Assembly (NCBI GenBank): GCA_913060815.1
Contig: CAJXSZ010000019.1
Location: 1-60,014 of the forward strand
Direction of reading: 5' to 3'
Length of the DNA stretch: 60,014 nt
DNA from: an uncultured Sulfitobacter sp.
Lineage (GTDB): Bacteria; Pseudomonadota; Alphaproteobacteria; Rhodobacterales; Rhodobacteraceae
Numbering within the stretch: the first letter of the stretch is position 1; each line of letters opens with the position of its first letter. A program made the translations under genes and the position numbers. Positions 25,175-34,095 of this stretch are shown here, in pieces. Under the pieces are notes generated by a model. It saw only the letters and a program-made list of their open reading frames with translations. It was not told where the DNA came from and did not search any database.

Positions 25175-26041
25175 ATGAGAAAACAAGACATGAACCGCGA
25201 TTGGGCCGCCACCGCAGCCACACTTTCACAGGCGCTGCCTTATATGCAGCGCTACAATGACGCGACAGTGGTGATCAAGCTGGGCGGCCACGCCATGGGC
25301 AGCGATGCGGCGATGCTTGAGTTCGCCCGCGATGTGGTCCTGATGCGGCAGGTCGGTGTGAAGCCTGTGATCGTGCACGGCGGCGGTCCCATGATCAACG
25401 ATATGCTGAAACGGTTGAACATCAAATCGGAGTTCATAAACGGCAAGCGCGTGACGGACGCGGCCACCATGGAAGTGGTGGAGATGGTTCTGTCAGGCTT
25501 GGTGAACGCTAAAATCGTTCAAGCGATTTCAGCCCAGGGCGGTCGCGCTGTCGGCGTCTCGGGCAAGGACAGCGGGCTCATTATCTGCGAGCCGGAGAAC
25601 GAAGAACTGGGCCTCGTCGGAAAGCCGGTAAAAGTGAATCCAACCCTCCTCACCGATATGGCAGAGAAGGAGCTGATCCCCGTGATTTCGCCACTGGGGA
25701 TGGGGATGAATGGCGAAACCTTCAACATCAACGGTGATACCGCCGCTGGTGTCATTGCCTCTGCACTTAAGGCGGATCGCCTGTTGTTGCTCACCGATGT
25801 ATCGGGCGTCAAAAATGCAGACGGTGAAGTGATGACCGAAATCACACCCGACCAGATCGCTGATATGACCGCAGAGGGGACAATTGCGGGAGGCATGATA
25901 CCCAAGACGCAAACCGCGCTGGATGCCCTGAACGCAGGCGTGCGAGCGGCAGTCATTCTGGATGGTCGTGCGCCAAATGCCTGTCTGCTTGAGCTGTTCA
26001 CCGAACATGGGGCAGGCTCCATCATTCGCCTGCCTAGATGA
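25175..26041 (+). CDS. argB: Acetylglutamate kinase
   Basis: A 288-residue amino-acid kinase: the phosphate-binding [24 protein letters not shown], the N-acetylglutamate site ([19 protein letters not shown]), [15 protein letters not shown] and the ATP-site Lys in [11 protein letters not shown]. It catalyses the second step of arginine synthesis. The start is taken at [10 protein letters not shown], matching the usual N-terminus in the group; an ATG at 25145 would add ten residues. The N-terminal helix typical of arginine-inhibited ArgB seems present, so feedback control by arginine is plausible. Overlaps the SixA-like gene by 4 nt. Confidence 0.95.
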   Translation: MRKQDMNRDWAATAATLSQALPYMQRYNDATVVIKLGGHAMGSDAAMLEFARDVVLMRQVGVKPVIVHGGGPMINDMLKRLNIKSEFINGKRVTDAATMEVVEMVLSGLVNAKIVQAISAQGGRAVGVSGKDSGLIICEPENEELGLVGKPVKVNPTLLTDMAEKELIPVISPLGMGMNGETFNINGDTAAGVIASALKADRLLLLTDVSGVKNADGEVMTEITPDQIADMTAEGTIAGGMIPKTQTALDALNAGVRAAVILDGRAPNACLLELFTEHGAGSIIRLPR

Positions 26042-26532
26042 AGCGGCTTATCCTCATGCGCCACGCCAAATCGGACTGGTCCGACTTGGATGCTACCGAC
26101 CACGAGCGCACGCTTAACCCACGCGGCATTCAGAGTGCCACTGCGATGGGGGCATGGTTGAGCCAAAACGATCTTCTACCCGATCAGATTCTCTGTTCAG
26201 ACGCTGCCCGCACGCGGCAGACGCTTGAGCTCCTCAGGCTTCCCGAGGCTCCTGTGACCTTCCAACATGGCCTCTATCTGGCGCAGGCCGAAGTCATGCT
26301 GCGGGCGATCAAGAAGCAAACAGGGGATTTTCTGCTGCTGGTGGCGCATAATCCGGGCATTGCTGTTCTGGCAGAGCAGTTGGTGGTTCAACCACCGAAA
26401 GATCCCGAATTTGACAACTTCCCAACCTGCGCGACACTTGTCGCAGATTTCGACATAAGTGCATGGTCGGAGATAAAATCAGGGACCGGAGTGGTGCGGC
26501 ATTTCATCGTGCCACGCCTCCTCACGCAATAA
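26038..26532 (+). CDS. SixA-like histidine phosphatase
   Basis: A 164-residue member of the histidine phosphatase superfamily: catalytic [11 protein letters not shown] (R and phospho-accepting H), then the second-half LLVAHNPGI with the other catalytic His. Size and the RHA variant fit SixA-type phosphohistidine phosphatases. Substrate is unknown. It overlaps the argB stop by 4 nt and is the last gene before a clear terminator. Confidence 0.88.
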   Translation: MKRLILMRHAKSDWSDLDATDHERTLNPRGIQSATAMGAWLSQNDLLPDQILCSDAARTRQTLELLRLPEAPVTFQHGLYLAQAEVMLRAIKKQTGDFLLLVAHNPGIAVLAEQLVVQPPKDPEFDNFPTCATLVADFDISAWSEIKSGTGVVRHFIVPRLLTQ

Positions 26533-26561
26533 GGGCGGAAGTTTTCTCCCGCCCCGTTTTT
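26533..26561 (+). terminator. Intrinsic terminator of the yidC-argB operon
   Basis: GGGCGG (26533-26538) pairs with CCGCCC (26549-26554) around a 10-nt loop with further internal pairs, followed by GTTTTT. It lies between the convergent SixA-like gene and aapP. Confidence 0.85.
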
Positions 26562-26582
26562 CAATGCTAATGTGTTGTCGCT

Positions 26583-27347
26583 TTAATGGCCCAGAATCTG
26601 GCTCAGGAACAACTGTGTCCGCGGGCTTTGCGGGTTGTTAAAGAACTCTTCAGGCTCGTTTTGCTCAACGATCTGACCTTGGTCCATAAAGATCACGCGG
26701 TTGGCGACCTGACGGGCAAAGCCCATCTCGTGTGTTACACAGATCATGGTCATACCTTCCTCAGCCAGCTCGATCATAGTATCCAGAACTTCCTTGATCA
26801 TCTCGGGGTCAAGGGCGGATGTCGGCTCGTCAAAGAGCATGATGCGTGGCTTCATACAGAGCGAACGCGCAATGGCCACACGCTGCTGCTGGCCACCCGA
26901 AAGCTGTCCTGGAAACTTATCCGCCTGATCGGGAATTTTCACCTTCTCAAGGAAGTGCATCGCGACTTCCTCGGCTTCCTTCTTTGGCGTCTTGCGCACC
27001 CAGATTGGTGCCAGCGTAAGATTGTCGAGGATTGACAGATGCGGAAAGAGGTTAAAGTGCTGAAAGCACATGCCAACTTCGGAGCGGATTTTGTCAATGT
27101 TCTTGAGGTCCGAGGACAGCAGCGTGCCATCCACCTCGATCGAGCCCTTCTGGTGCTCTTCCAGCGCATTGATGCAGCGGATAAGCGTAGACTTACCCGA
27201 GCCCGACGGGCCACAGACAACGATCCGCTCACCCTGATAGACGGTCAGATCAATGTCGCGCAGCACGTGGAATGTGCCGTACCATTTGTTCATATTCTGG
27301 ATAGAGATCGCGACTTCGTCGGACACTTTCAGTTTTGTATCGGCCAT
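26583..27347 (-). CDS. aapP: General L-amino acid ABC transporter, ATP-binding protein
   Basis: A 254-residue ATPase: Walker [11 protein letters not shown]-loop, signature [15 protein letters not shown], Walker [14 protein letters not shown], and H-loop VTHEMGF. It powers uptake of a broad range of L-amino acids with AapJ, AapQ and AapM. The ATG has AGGAG at proper spacing and follows the aapM stop by 12 nt. As the last gene of aapJQMP it is the best conserved. Confidence 0.95.
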   Translation of the reverse strand: MADTKLKVSDEVAISIQNMNKWYGTFHVLRDIDLTVYQGERIVVCGPSGSGKSTLIRCINALEEHQKGSIEVDGTLLSSDLKNIDKIRSEVGMCFQHFNLFPHLSILDNLTLAPIWVRKTPKKEAEEVAMHFLEKVKIPDQADKFPGQLSGGQQQRVAIARSLCMKPRIMLFDEPTSALDPEMIKEVLDTMIELAEEGMTMICVTHEMGFARQVANRVIFMDQGQIVEQNEPEEFFNNPQSPRTQLFLSQILGH

Positions 27348-27359
27348 GATGTGATCTCC

Positions 27360-28658
27360 TTAACGATGATCTGTCGCGAGACGGCGTTCCAGCCACTGCG
27401 AATATTGTGAAATGCCGTAGCACACGACGAAGAAGAGGACGGCAGCAAAGCCAAGCAGTTCCCAGTAAACCCCGTTCCAATCCGTGGAGGCAAGAATGGG
27501 ACCGCGGATCATGCCAACCAGATCGAACATAGAGATAACAGAAACAAGCGTGGTGTCCTTGAACAGGCCCACCGCGATGTTCACGATACCGGGGATCGAG
27601 ATTTTCAACGCCTGAGGCAAGATGATCAGACGCATTGCTTGCGCATAATCAAGGCCCAGACTGTCGGCCGCCTCATACTGGCCCTTTGGCAGAGCAGCGA
27701 GGCCACCGCGGATCACTTCGGCGATATAGGCCGCCGAGAACATCGTGATCATGATTACCACGCGCAGGAACAGATCGACCGTCGCCTCTGGCGGGAAGAA
27801 ATACGCCAGCATCACGCTCGCCACAAAGAGAAGCGTAATGAGCGGCACGCCACGGATGAATTCGATGAATACGACACAAATCCATTTGATCAGTGGCATA
27901 GAGCTTTGACGCCCCAGAGCCAGTGCAATGCCCAACGGGATCGACAGGGACACGCATGTCAGGCCCAACATCATGTTGAGCATGAAGCCCCCCAGATCAC
28001 GCGACGGCACTGCCTCAAGAGCAGGTACAGCAGGCGCGATCATTGGCACGATCAGTCCACCGATATACCACGTCACCATCGCCGCAGCGACGCCGCCGAA
28101 GAAGCCAAGTGCGAAGTTCTGCGCGACAAATCGGGCATAGACGAAATAGCCAACGATGAACCCAACCAGTGCCATGATAGGTATCCAGATCGTACCGCCC
28201 CAGATCAGCCAGTATGCTGCAAAGGGAAAGAGCGCTGTCAGGATCAAAAGCTTGCGCGGCAGGTCGAAGAACAAGACAGGTGCAAGTGCCACGAACATCA
28301 GCACCAGCGCCACAGTCGGGCGCCAATAGTATTCCGGCGGATACTTGAACCCGAAGATAAGCTGGTTCCAGCGTTCCGTCAGCACCGAGAAGCACGCCGC
28401 TGACGTCCCTTGAAGGATTTCACGGCATTCAGCCAAGGAGGATGTCGTCCACAATCCGCCAAAAATCCACGGCAATGTCGAGCTGAAGATGAGGAACAGG
28501 ATGTAGGCCGCTGCTACTGTCAGCAGCGCGTTCGCCCATGTCGCGAAAAGGTTGTCGCGCATCCACTTGACTGGACCAGCCGCATTTGACGGCGCGGGCT
28601 GTTGTGGGAGTTCCGTCTCGCGAACGAAGGGGATGGAATGTTCATGCGTATCAGACAT
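27360..28658 (-). CDS. aapM: General L-amino acid ABC transporter, permease AapM
   Basis: A 432-residue permease with about eight membrane helices and a HisM/GltK-type permease domain in the second half (for example IPLGIALALG, FIRGVPLITLLFVAS, the EAA loop EVIRGGLAALPKGQYEAADS). The extra N-terminal helices and length are characteristic of AapM. It starts directly at the aapQ stop (1-nt gap), with an AAGGAG site inside the end of aapQ. It forms the membrane channel with AapQ. Confidence 0.95.
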   Translation of the reverse strand: MSDTHEHSIPFVRETELPQQPAPSNAAGPVKWMRDNLFATWANALLTVAAAYILFLIFSSTLPWIFGGLWTTSSLAECREILQGTSAACFSVLTERWNQLIFGFKYPPEYYWRPTVALVLMFVALAPVLFFDLPRKLLILTALFPFAAYWLIWGGTIWIPIMALVGFIVGYFVYARFVAQNFALGFFGGVAAAMVTWYIGGLIVPMIAPAVPALEAVPSRDLGGFMLNMMLGLTCVSLSIPLGIALALGRQSSMPLIKWICVVFIEFIRGVPLITLLFVASVMLAYFFPPEATVDLFLRVVIMITMFSAAYIAEVIRGGLAALPKGQYEAADSLGLDYAQAMRLIILPQALKISIPGIVNIAVGLFKDTTLVSVISMFDLVGMIRGPILASTDWNGVYWELLGFAAVLFFVVCYGISQYSQWLERRLATDHR

Positions 28659-28659
28659 A

Positions 28660-29898
28660 TCAGCGCTCCTTCAGCTTCATAGAGTTGTTGTAGACGTTCA
28701 TCACAGCAGAAATCGTCAGCGAGATCACAAGATAGAACAGCATCAAGAGCAGCACGCATTCAATCGCGCGGCCCGTCTGGTTGAGGGTAATACCGCCCAA
28801 CGTGGCCGTGATGTCGGCGTATCCCACAGCAATCGCCAGTGAAGAGTTTTTGGTGATGTTGAGGTACTGCGAGATCAGCGGAGGGATAATGACACGAAGG
28901 GCCTGCGGTAGAACCACAAGACTCATGATGCGGTTGGGACGGATACCCAATGCCGCAGCCGCTTCGGTCTGGCCTTTGGAGACGGCCTGAATACCCGCGC
29001 GCACGTTCTCGGCGATAAATGCACCCGTATAGATCGACAGCGCGAACCACAGCGCAATAAGCGGCCCACCGACCTTGATACCCCCAGCAAAGTTAAAGCC
29101 CTTAAGCGCAGGCATTTCCCAGCTCAGCCCGAGGATCAGGCACAAAACGATGATGGGACCAAGCCAGATCGCGAGATTGGTCCAAAGTGTGTTGGGACGG
29201 ATGCCCGTCTCTTCCTGAATGCGCGTGGCACGATTGGTCATGAACCGCGCCCCGAAGAAGGACGCGATCAGCGTCGCAATCACCAGCACCCAATTCAGCA
29301 CACTGCCGTCTGCGCCGCCAATGCCACGTGAGAAGTAGGGACCAGGAGTGTAAACGCCACGATTGGTAAAGGCGAACATGTCAAAAAGCATCGAAGACGC
29401 GGGATCGTCACCGCGGAAATCACGCGGACTCGGCATCACAGCGGTCATGATGGTGAAAATAATAATGATCCAGATCAGGACCGGAATATTTCGGAAAATC
29501 TCCACGTAGCCCGCCATCAACTTGCGTACGAGCCAGTTGTTCGAGAGGCGCAGAACGCCCGCCATGACGCCGAATATTGTCGCGGTGACACAGGCTAGAA
29601 AGGCGACAAGCAGCGTGTTCAAAATACCGACAATGGCGGCCTTCAGGTTTGACGACTGGCTCGTGTATTCGATCAGCGTCTGGTTGATATCATATCCTGC
29701 CGTGCTGCCCAGAAACCCGAACGAGATGTTCAAACCGGCAGCGCGTAAATTCGCGGCGAGGTTGGAGTAGAGATAGAACAATGCCAGCGCCAGCAAGATC
29801 GCGGCAATCGCCTGCAACGTCATCGAGCGGTACCGCGAGTCGTTCAACAGCATAGAAAGCCGGAACGAGCCCTGTGGTGGGTCCGAAAGTGTCGACAT
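28660..29898 (-). CDS. aapQ: General L-amino acid ABC transporter, permease AapQ
   Basis: A 412-residue permease, again longer than the usual ~220-residue polar amino-acid permeases because of extra central helices, the hallmark of AapQ. The EAA-type cytoplasmic loop (AFIAENVRAGIQAVSKGQTE, followed by AALGIRPNR) contacts the ATPase. It follows aapJ after 133 nt that contain a stem-loop, so it is probably expressed at a lower level than the binding protein. Confidence 0.95.
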   Translation of the reverse strand: MSTLSDPPQGSFRLSMLLNDSRYRSMTLQAIAAILLALALFYLYSNLAANLRAAGLNISFGFLGSTAGYDINQTLIEYTSQSSNLKAAIVGILNTLLVAFLACVTATIFGVMAGVLRLSNNWLVRKLMAGYVEIFRNIPVLIWIIIIFTIMTAVMPSPRDFRGDDPASSMLFDMFAFTNRGVYTPGPYFSRGIGGADGSVLNWVLVIATLIASFFGARFMTNRATRIQEETGIRPNTLWTNLAIWLGPIIVLCLILGLSWEMPALKGFNFAGGIKVGGPLIALWFALSIYTGAFIAENVRAGIQAVSKGQTEAAAALGIRPNRIMSLVVLPQALRVIIPPLISQYLNITKNSSLAIAVGYADITATLGGITLNQTGRAIECVLLLMLFYLVISLTISAVMNVYNNSMKLKER

Positions 29899-29990
29899 GA
29901 TATGTATCCCCGTTGGCCCGATTTTTAATGTGCGTCTTTTGACGTCAGTGTCGGGTCGCTTATTGTGGTCGTCTTGATCTTAAGTGTGCG

Positions 29991-30020
29991 CGAGGGGCAC
30001 GGTTTGACCCGCGCCCCTCG
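29991..30020 (-). terminator. Intercistronic stem-loop between aapJ and aapQ
   Basis: CGAGGGGC (29991-29998) pairs perfectly with GCCCCTCG (30013-30020) around a 14-nt loop, just after the aapJ stop. There is no U tract, so it more likely stabilises aapJ mRNA or reduces read-through than ends transcription. Confidence 0.65.
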
Positions 30021-30031
30021 GCATTAGCAGC

Positions 30032-31048
30032 TTAACGGAATGGTGGGGAGTACAGCAGGCCGCCGTCTGTCCACTGTGCGTTCAGACCACGCGCCAGACC
30101 GATTGGTGTTTCTTCGCCGATGTTCTTGGCAAAGATTTCACCGTAGTTGCCCTGAGTTTCGATTGCGCGCTTGGCCCAATCTGCGTCCAGACCGAGCATC
30201 TCGCCCAGTGTACCTTCGGTACCCAGCAGACGTGCAACTTCGGGGTTCGTTGTGGATGTCGCCATCTCTGCAACGTTTGCGGAGGACACACCCAGCTCTT
30301 CAGCTGTGATCAGTGCGTTGAGAGTCCAGCGAACAACATCGCCCCACTCGTTGTCACCGTGACGTACCAGCGGACCGAGTGGCTCTTTGGATACGATTTC
30401 GGGCAGCAGTGCGTGCGCGCTTGGATCTTCGAATGTCGCACGTGTCGCGGCCAGACCGGAAGCGTCTGTTGTGTAGACGTCACATGCACCAGCAAGGTAC
30501 TGCTGCTGTGCTTCTGCGTTTGTCTCGATTGGCACTGGCTCATAGCTGATGTTGTTGGCGCGGAAGAAATCGGCCAGGTTCAACTCTGTTGTGGTGCCTG
30601 TCTGGATGCAGACAGTTGCGCCATCAAGCTCTTTTGCGGAGGACACGCCCAGCTCTTTGGGGACCATGAAGCCCTGACCGTCATAGTAGTTCACGCCGAT
30701 AAAATCGAACTTGAGGTCTACGTCGCGGGACAGTGTCCATGTTGTGTTACGTGCCAGCATGTCGATCTCGCCGGACGCCAGCGCGGTGAAGCGTGTTTTA
30801 CCTGTTGTTGGAACGAACTCGACCGCAGTCGCGTCGCCCAAAACAGCCGCAGCAACCGCACGGCATACTGCAACGTCAAAACCCTGCCATTCGCCATTGG
30901 CGTCTGGAGCAGCAAAGCCCACGAGGCCAGTTGTAACGCCACAGTTCAATGTGCCGCGTGCTTTCACATCGTCGATCGTACCTGCGGCAGCTGCACCAGC
31001 AGACAAACCAGCAACGGTAAGCGCGCCAAGAATAATTGATTTTTTCAT
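30032..31048 (-). CDS. aapJ: General L-amino acid ABC transporter, periplasmic binding protein
   Basis: A 338-residue family-3 solute-binding protein: a Sec signal peptide of about 22 residues ending SAGAAAA, then TLNCGVTTGLVGFAAPDANG, FDVAVCRAVAAAVLG and the ligand-contact segment RNTTWTLSRD typical of AapJ/BztA. It captures L-amino acids (glutamate and others) and delivers them to AapQM. The start is set at MKKSIIL, which has AGAGG upstream and gives a proper signal peptide; a longer frame to 31180 is not plausible. The promoter must lie in the ~200 nt before it, but I could not identify one with confidence. Confidence 0.96.
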   Translation of the reverse strand: MKKSIILGALTVAGLSAGAAAAGTIDDVKARGTLNCGVTTGLVGFAAPDANGEWQGFDVAVCRAVAAAVLGDATAVEFVPTTGKTRFTALASGEIDMLARNTTWTLSRDVDLKFDFIGVNYYDGQGFMVPKELGVSSAKELDGATVCIQTGTTTELNLADFFRANNISYEPVPIETNAEAQQQYLAGACDVYTTDASGLAATRATFEDPSAHALLPEIVSKEPLGPLVRHGDNEWGDVVRWTLNALITAEELGVSSANVAEMATSTTNPEVARLLGTEGTLGEMLGLDADWAKRAIETQGNYGEIFAKNIGEETPIGLARGLNAQWTDGGLLYSPPFR

Positions 31049-31243
31049 TTTTACCTCTTCCTGAGTTTCCACCACTTTTCGGATGGATAGTACCGGCGCT
31101 TTGCACACCGGCGGTGATACTGCACGGGGCGTGCCCGTATAGTGGCAGTGATTGTGGGCGGATTCCTGCAAGAAGGTCAAGGGTTCTGCGGCCGAAAACG
31201 GCTTACGCCACTCGGTTTACCAAGGGGAAGGCTGAAAAACCGT

Positions 31244-31957
31244 CTATTCAACATGCAGAAGTTCAAACATCCGAACAGCGTGCAGAAATGCGTCGCGCTT
31301 AATGAGAGCCAAGGCAGTCGCATCCTCGTCTTCGCCCCACTGCTCTTCCTGCCAATTCTCGTCGAGGCGCGACAAATCCCAGACCTCTTCAGCAGGGCGG
31401 GCTTTCATCGCAGCTGCAAACCCCAGAACCAAAGATCCGGACAGGCTCACGAGATCATGAAACGCAGCCAACTCGAACGGGCTGAAAGCATGTGTACGGG
31501 CCGTAAGCTTGGCCAATGCATCAGCATCCTGCGGTGCGTGCATGATGCCTGTACGCGGATGCAGACGCACCTCCAGAACCTCTTCAGCCCAATCCAGCAT
31601 AGGATTCCACTGCTCGTTCTGTCGGGCAATCAGCTCTTCGGGGGCGTCAGCGCGGTAGCACAACAGGTCACTATCACCATAAGCTGCGAGCATATCGGCC
31701 ACTTCCGCATGTTGCACCGACACCTTGTCGATCGCAGCATTGGCCGTTTTTGTAACGGGCATCGTGTTGGGGGTGATCACCTCGGTCTGGGCATCCCATT
31801 CGGTGGCTACCGCTTGTGCCAATGCCTGTGTCGGCAGAACAAGCGCCCGTTTGGCAGGTGTTTTCACGCTCCGCCCGTCAAGCTCTACCGCGTAGCCATC
31901 TGTGGCTTGCACAACGGCAGCCGCCTTCCAGAACCGCTTTGCTTTCCACTCGCTCAT
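31244..31957 (-). CDS. ATP12-family F1-ATPase assembly chaperone
   Basis: A 237-residue ATP12 protein: N-terminal KAKRFWKAAAVV, the domain motif YAVELDGRSVKTPAKRALVL with EWDAQTEVI, and C-terminal SPFELAAFHDLVSLSGSLVL. The family binds the F1 alpha subunit during ATP synthase assembly in mitochondria and alphaproteobacteria, so its presence also supports the taxonomic assignment. It follows the HAD gene after 4 nt as the last member of a degP-rarA-crcB-rluC-HAD-ATP12 run. Confidence 0.93.
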   Translation of the reverse strand: MSEWKAKRFWKAAAVVQATDGYAVELDGRSVKTPAKRALVLPTQALAQAVATEWDAQTEVITPNTMPVTKTANAAIDKVSVQHAEVADMLAAYGDSDLLCYRADAPEELIARQNEQWNPMLDWAEEVLEVRLHPRTGIMHAPQDADALAKLTARTHAFSPFELAAFHDLVSLSGSLVLGFAAAMKARPAEEVWDLSRLDENWQEEQWGEDEDATALALIKRDAFLHAVRMFELLHVE

Positions 31958-31961
31958 CTTC

Positions 31962-32648
31962 TCACCCTTCCCAGATATTATTCAGCAGCGCAGGGAGCGC
32001 ATCGAACCGCTCCAACATATGCTGTGCTGCGCCCAGCCGTGCCACAGGGTGGTACCCCCAACTGACACCAATCCCCGTGATCCCTGCCGCCTGCGCCATA
32101 TCCATGTCAAAGCTGGTATCGCCCACCATCACCGCATCACAGGCCTCAACACCGGTTTCGCGCAGGGCCTCCAACAGCATCGCAGGATGCGGTTTTGAGG
32201 GATGGAAATCCGCAACCTGCCGCGTGACGAACAGCCCCTCCAGCCCGTGCGCTTCGATCAGTTTATCGAGCCCGCGCTTTGATTTGCCAGTGGCGACGCC
32301 CAGCAGCGTGTTGGGCTGCGCCTGAAGCGCGTCAATCGCTGCACGCGCACCATCATAAAGCGGCGAGGAGACAGCGCCTCCCTGCTCTGCCCGCAATGTC
32401 ATGTAGGCATCCTTGTAGCCCTGCACCAAGCGGCGGCGCGTTCCCTCATCGGCGTCAGGGGCCAGTTCTACCATCAGCACGTCCAGCGACAGGCCTACAA
32501 CCCCGAGCACGGTCTCCCGCGGTGGCGTCCCGAGCCCCTCGGCGGCAAAGGCAAGATGCATGGCGCCTAAAATGTCCGCCTGACTGTCTACAAGCGTGCC
32601 ATCCACGTCAAAGATCACAAGCCGCAGTGGCGTATCGCTCATCCCCAA
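31962..32648 (-). CDS. HAD-superfamily hydrolase, phosphoglycolate-phosphatase-like
   Basis: A 228-residue subfamily IA HAD phosphatase: motif I IFDVDGTLVDSQ, motif II around GVATGKSKRGL, motif III Lys in DFHPSKPHP, motif IV VMVGDTSFDMDMAQAAG, and the alpha-helical cap between I and II. It hydrolyses a small phosphorylated metabolite; Gph-like or pyrophosphatase-like members cannot be separated by eye. It overlaps the pseudouridine-synthase stop by 10 nt. Confidence 0.9.
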   Translation of the reverse strand: MGMSDTPLRLVIFDVDGTLVDSQADILGAMHLAFAAEGLGTPPRETVLGVVGLSLDVLMVELAPDADEGTRRRLVQGYKDAYMTLRAEQGGAVSSPLYDGARAAIDALQAQPNTLLGVATGKSKRGLDKLIEAHGLEGLFVTRQVADFHPSKPHPAMLLEALRETGVEACDAVMVGDTSFDMDMAQAAGITGIGVSWGYHPVARLGAAQHMLERFDALPALLNNIWEG

Positions 32649-33688
32649 TCGTCTCCGAACGGATCATCAGGTGCCCATTTGGTGTGCCATGCAAATGTAT
32701 CCCACGTGCGTTGCATATGCTCGGGCAGCGGCGCGACTAAATTCAGCATCGCCTTGGTCGCAGGGTGCTCGATCGTGAGGCTGCGCGCATGCAGATGTAG
32801 TTTCTTGGAGATGTCACCACCCAATTGCGCGCCCCAGCCATCGCCCATGTTCTCTTGCCCCGAGCCGCCGTATTTGCCGTCTCCAACAATCGGGTGCCCG
32901 ATCTCGGCCATATGCACGCGCAACTGGTGCGTACGTCCTGTAACAGGGCTGAGCGCCATCCATGATGCACGGGTGCCGACCTGTTCGAGCACGGAATAAT
33001 CGGTGGTCGCGCGCTTGGCTCCCTCGGTCTCGTCTACGTCGCGGGGATGGACGGCATACATCTTTTCGCCCTCGCCACGTGCGCCGTGGCCGCCCGCCTT
33101 GACCAGACCAAACTTGATCGTGCCGTTGCGCGGATGCGGTGTGCCCGCAACAGCGGCCCAATAAATCTTGCGCGTCTCGCGGTGACGGAAATTCGCCGTG
33201 AGCGCTTTTGCCGACTCACGCGTGCGGGCCAGCACCAGCACGCCTGACGTATCTTTGTCCAAACGGTGCACTAGGCGTGGCTTCTCTTCCAGATCAAACA
33301 TCAACGCCTCGGAAAGCGCATCCACGTGCCGCTCCCCCTGCCCCGAGCCACCTTGCACAGGCAGGCCCGGTGGCTTGTTAAGCGCAATCACGTGATCGTC
33401 GCGGTAGATGACGCAAGCGCGGATCATCTTGGCCTCCGCCTCGGTCACAGTGGTGCGTTTCGGGGGAGGCGGCGCATCGCCCGTGGGCAGCGGTGGAATA
33501 CGGATTTCCTGCCCCACCTCAACGCGGGTCGATCCCTTAACACGGCCCCCGTTCACACGAATCTCACCCTTGCGGCACATCTTTTCGATGCGGCCCTGCG
33601 GGATTTGCGGGAACATCCGCTTGAACCACCGATCAAGGCGCTGGTCACCGTCGCCCTCGGCGACCGTCATCATCTGTACTTGGCTCAT
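32639..33688 (-). CDS. RluA-family pseudouridine synthase (RluC-like)
   Basis: About 349 residues: an N-terminal S4 RNA-binding domain (DQRLDRWFKRMFPQIPQGR, KGEIRVNGGRVK) and the catalytic domain with the signature HRLDKDTSGVLVLART, containing the nucleophilic Asp, plus SPVTGRTHQLRVHMAEIGHP. The S4 domain and length fit RluC, which modifies 23S rRNA; exact target sites are inferred. The start MSQVQMM overlaps the crcB stop by 4 nt (ATGA) and is preferred to an upstream start within crcB. Confidence 0.93.
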   Translation of the reverse strand: MSQVQMMTVAEGDGDQRLDRWFKRMFPQIPQGRIEKMCRKGEIRVNGGRVKGSTRVEVGQEIRIPPLPTGDAPPPPKRTTVTEAEAKMIRACVIYRDDHVIALNKPPGLPVQGGSGQGERHVDALSEALMFDLEEKPRLVHRLDKDTSGVLVLARTRESAKALTANFRHRETRKIYWAAVAGTPHPRNGTIKFGLVKAGGHGARGEGEKMYAVHPRDVDETEGAKRATTDYSVLEQVGTRASWMALSPVTGRTHQLRVHMAEIGHPIVGDGKYGGSGQENMGDGWGAQLGGDISKKLHLHARSLTIEHPATKAMLNLVAPLPEHMQRTWDTFAWHTKWAPDDPFGDDWG

Positions 33689-34065
33689 GCCAACACTCCT
33701 CGGGCAATCCATAGCCCTAACATTAATCCACCGATGCTCAGTAGAACTGACAGCGTGACATAAGCCCCCGCCGCCGCGATCTGGCCGCGCTCGATCAGCG
33801 TCACCGTCTCAAGCGAGAAAGCCGAGAAGGTCGTGAAACCGCCCAGCACGCCCGTCATCACAAACGGGCCAAGGTGGGTGAGCCCTTTCTGCGCAGCGGT
33901 CACCACGAAAACCCCCATCAGGAACGAACCGATGATGTTGACGCTCAGGATCGCCAGCGGAAACTCTGACGGCCCCGTTAGACGCATCACGCCGACCCCT
34001 AAAAGGTAACGTAATGCAGCGCCAATAGCACCCCCAAGGGCGACGAGAGAAACGGTTGAAATCAT
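33685..34065 (-). CDS. crcB: Fluoride exporter CrcB/FluC
   Basis: About 126 residues with four membrane helices, the conserved GGAIGAALRYLLG start, central Asn in LSVNIIGSFLMG, and TGVLGGFTTFSAFSLE, which lines the fluoride pore. It forms dual-topology dimers that release cytosolic fluoride. No fluoride riboswitch is visible upstream. The start is taken at MISTVSL, 30 nt after rarA. Confidence 0.94.
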   Translation of the reverse strand: MISTVSLVALGGAIGAALRYLLGVGVMRLTGPSEFPLAILSVNIIGSFLMGVFVVTAAQKGLTHLGPFVMTGVLGGFTTFSAFSLETVTLIERGQIAAAGAYVTLSVLLSIGGLMLGLWIARGVLA

Positions 34066-34095
34066 GGCCTCCAATCGCGCGCGCGCGGCCAAGAG

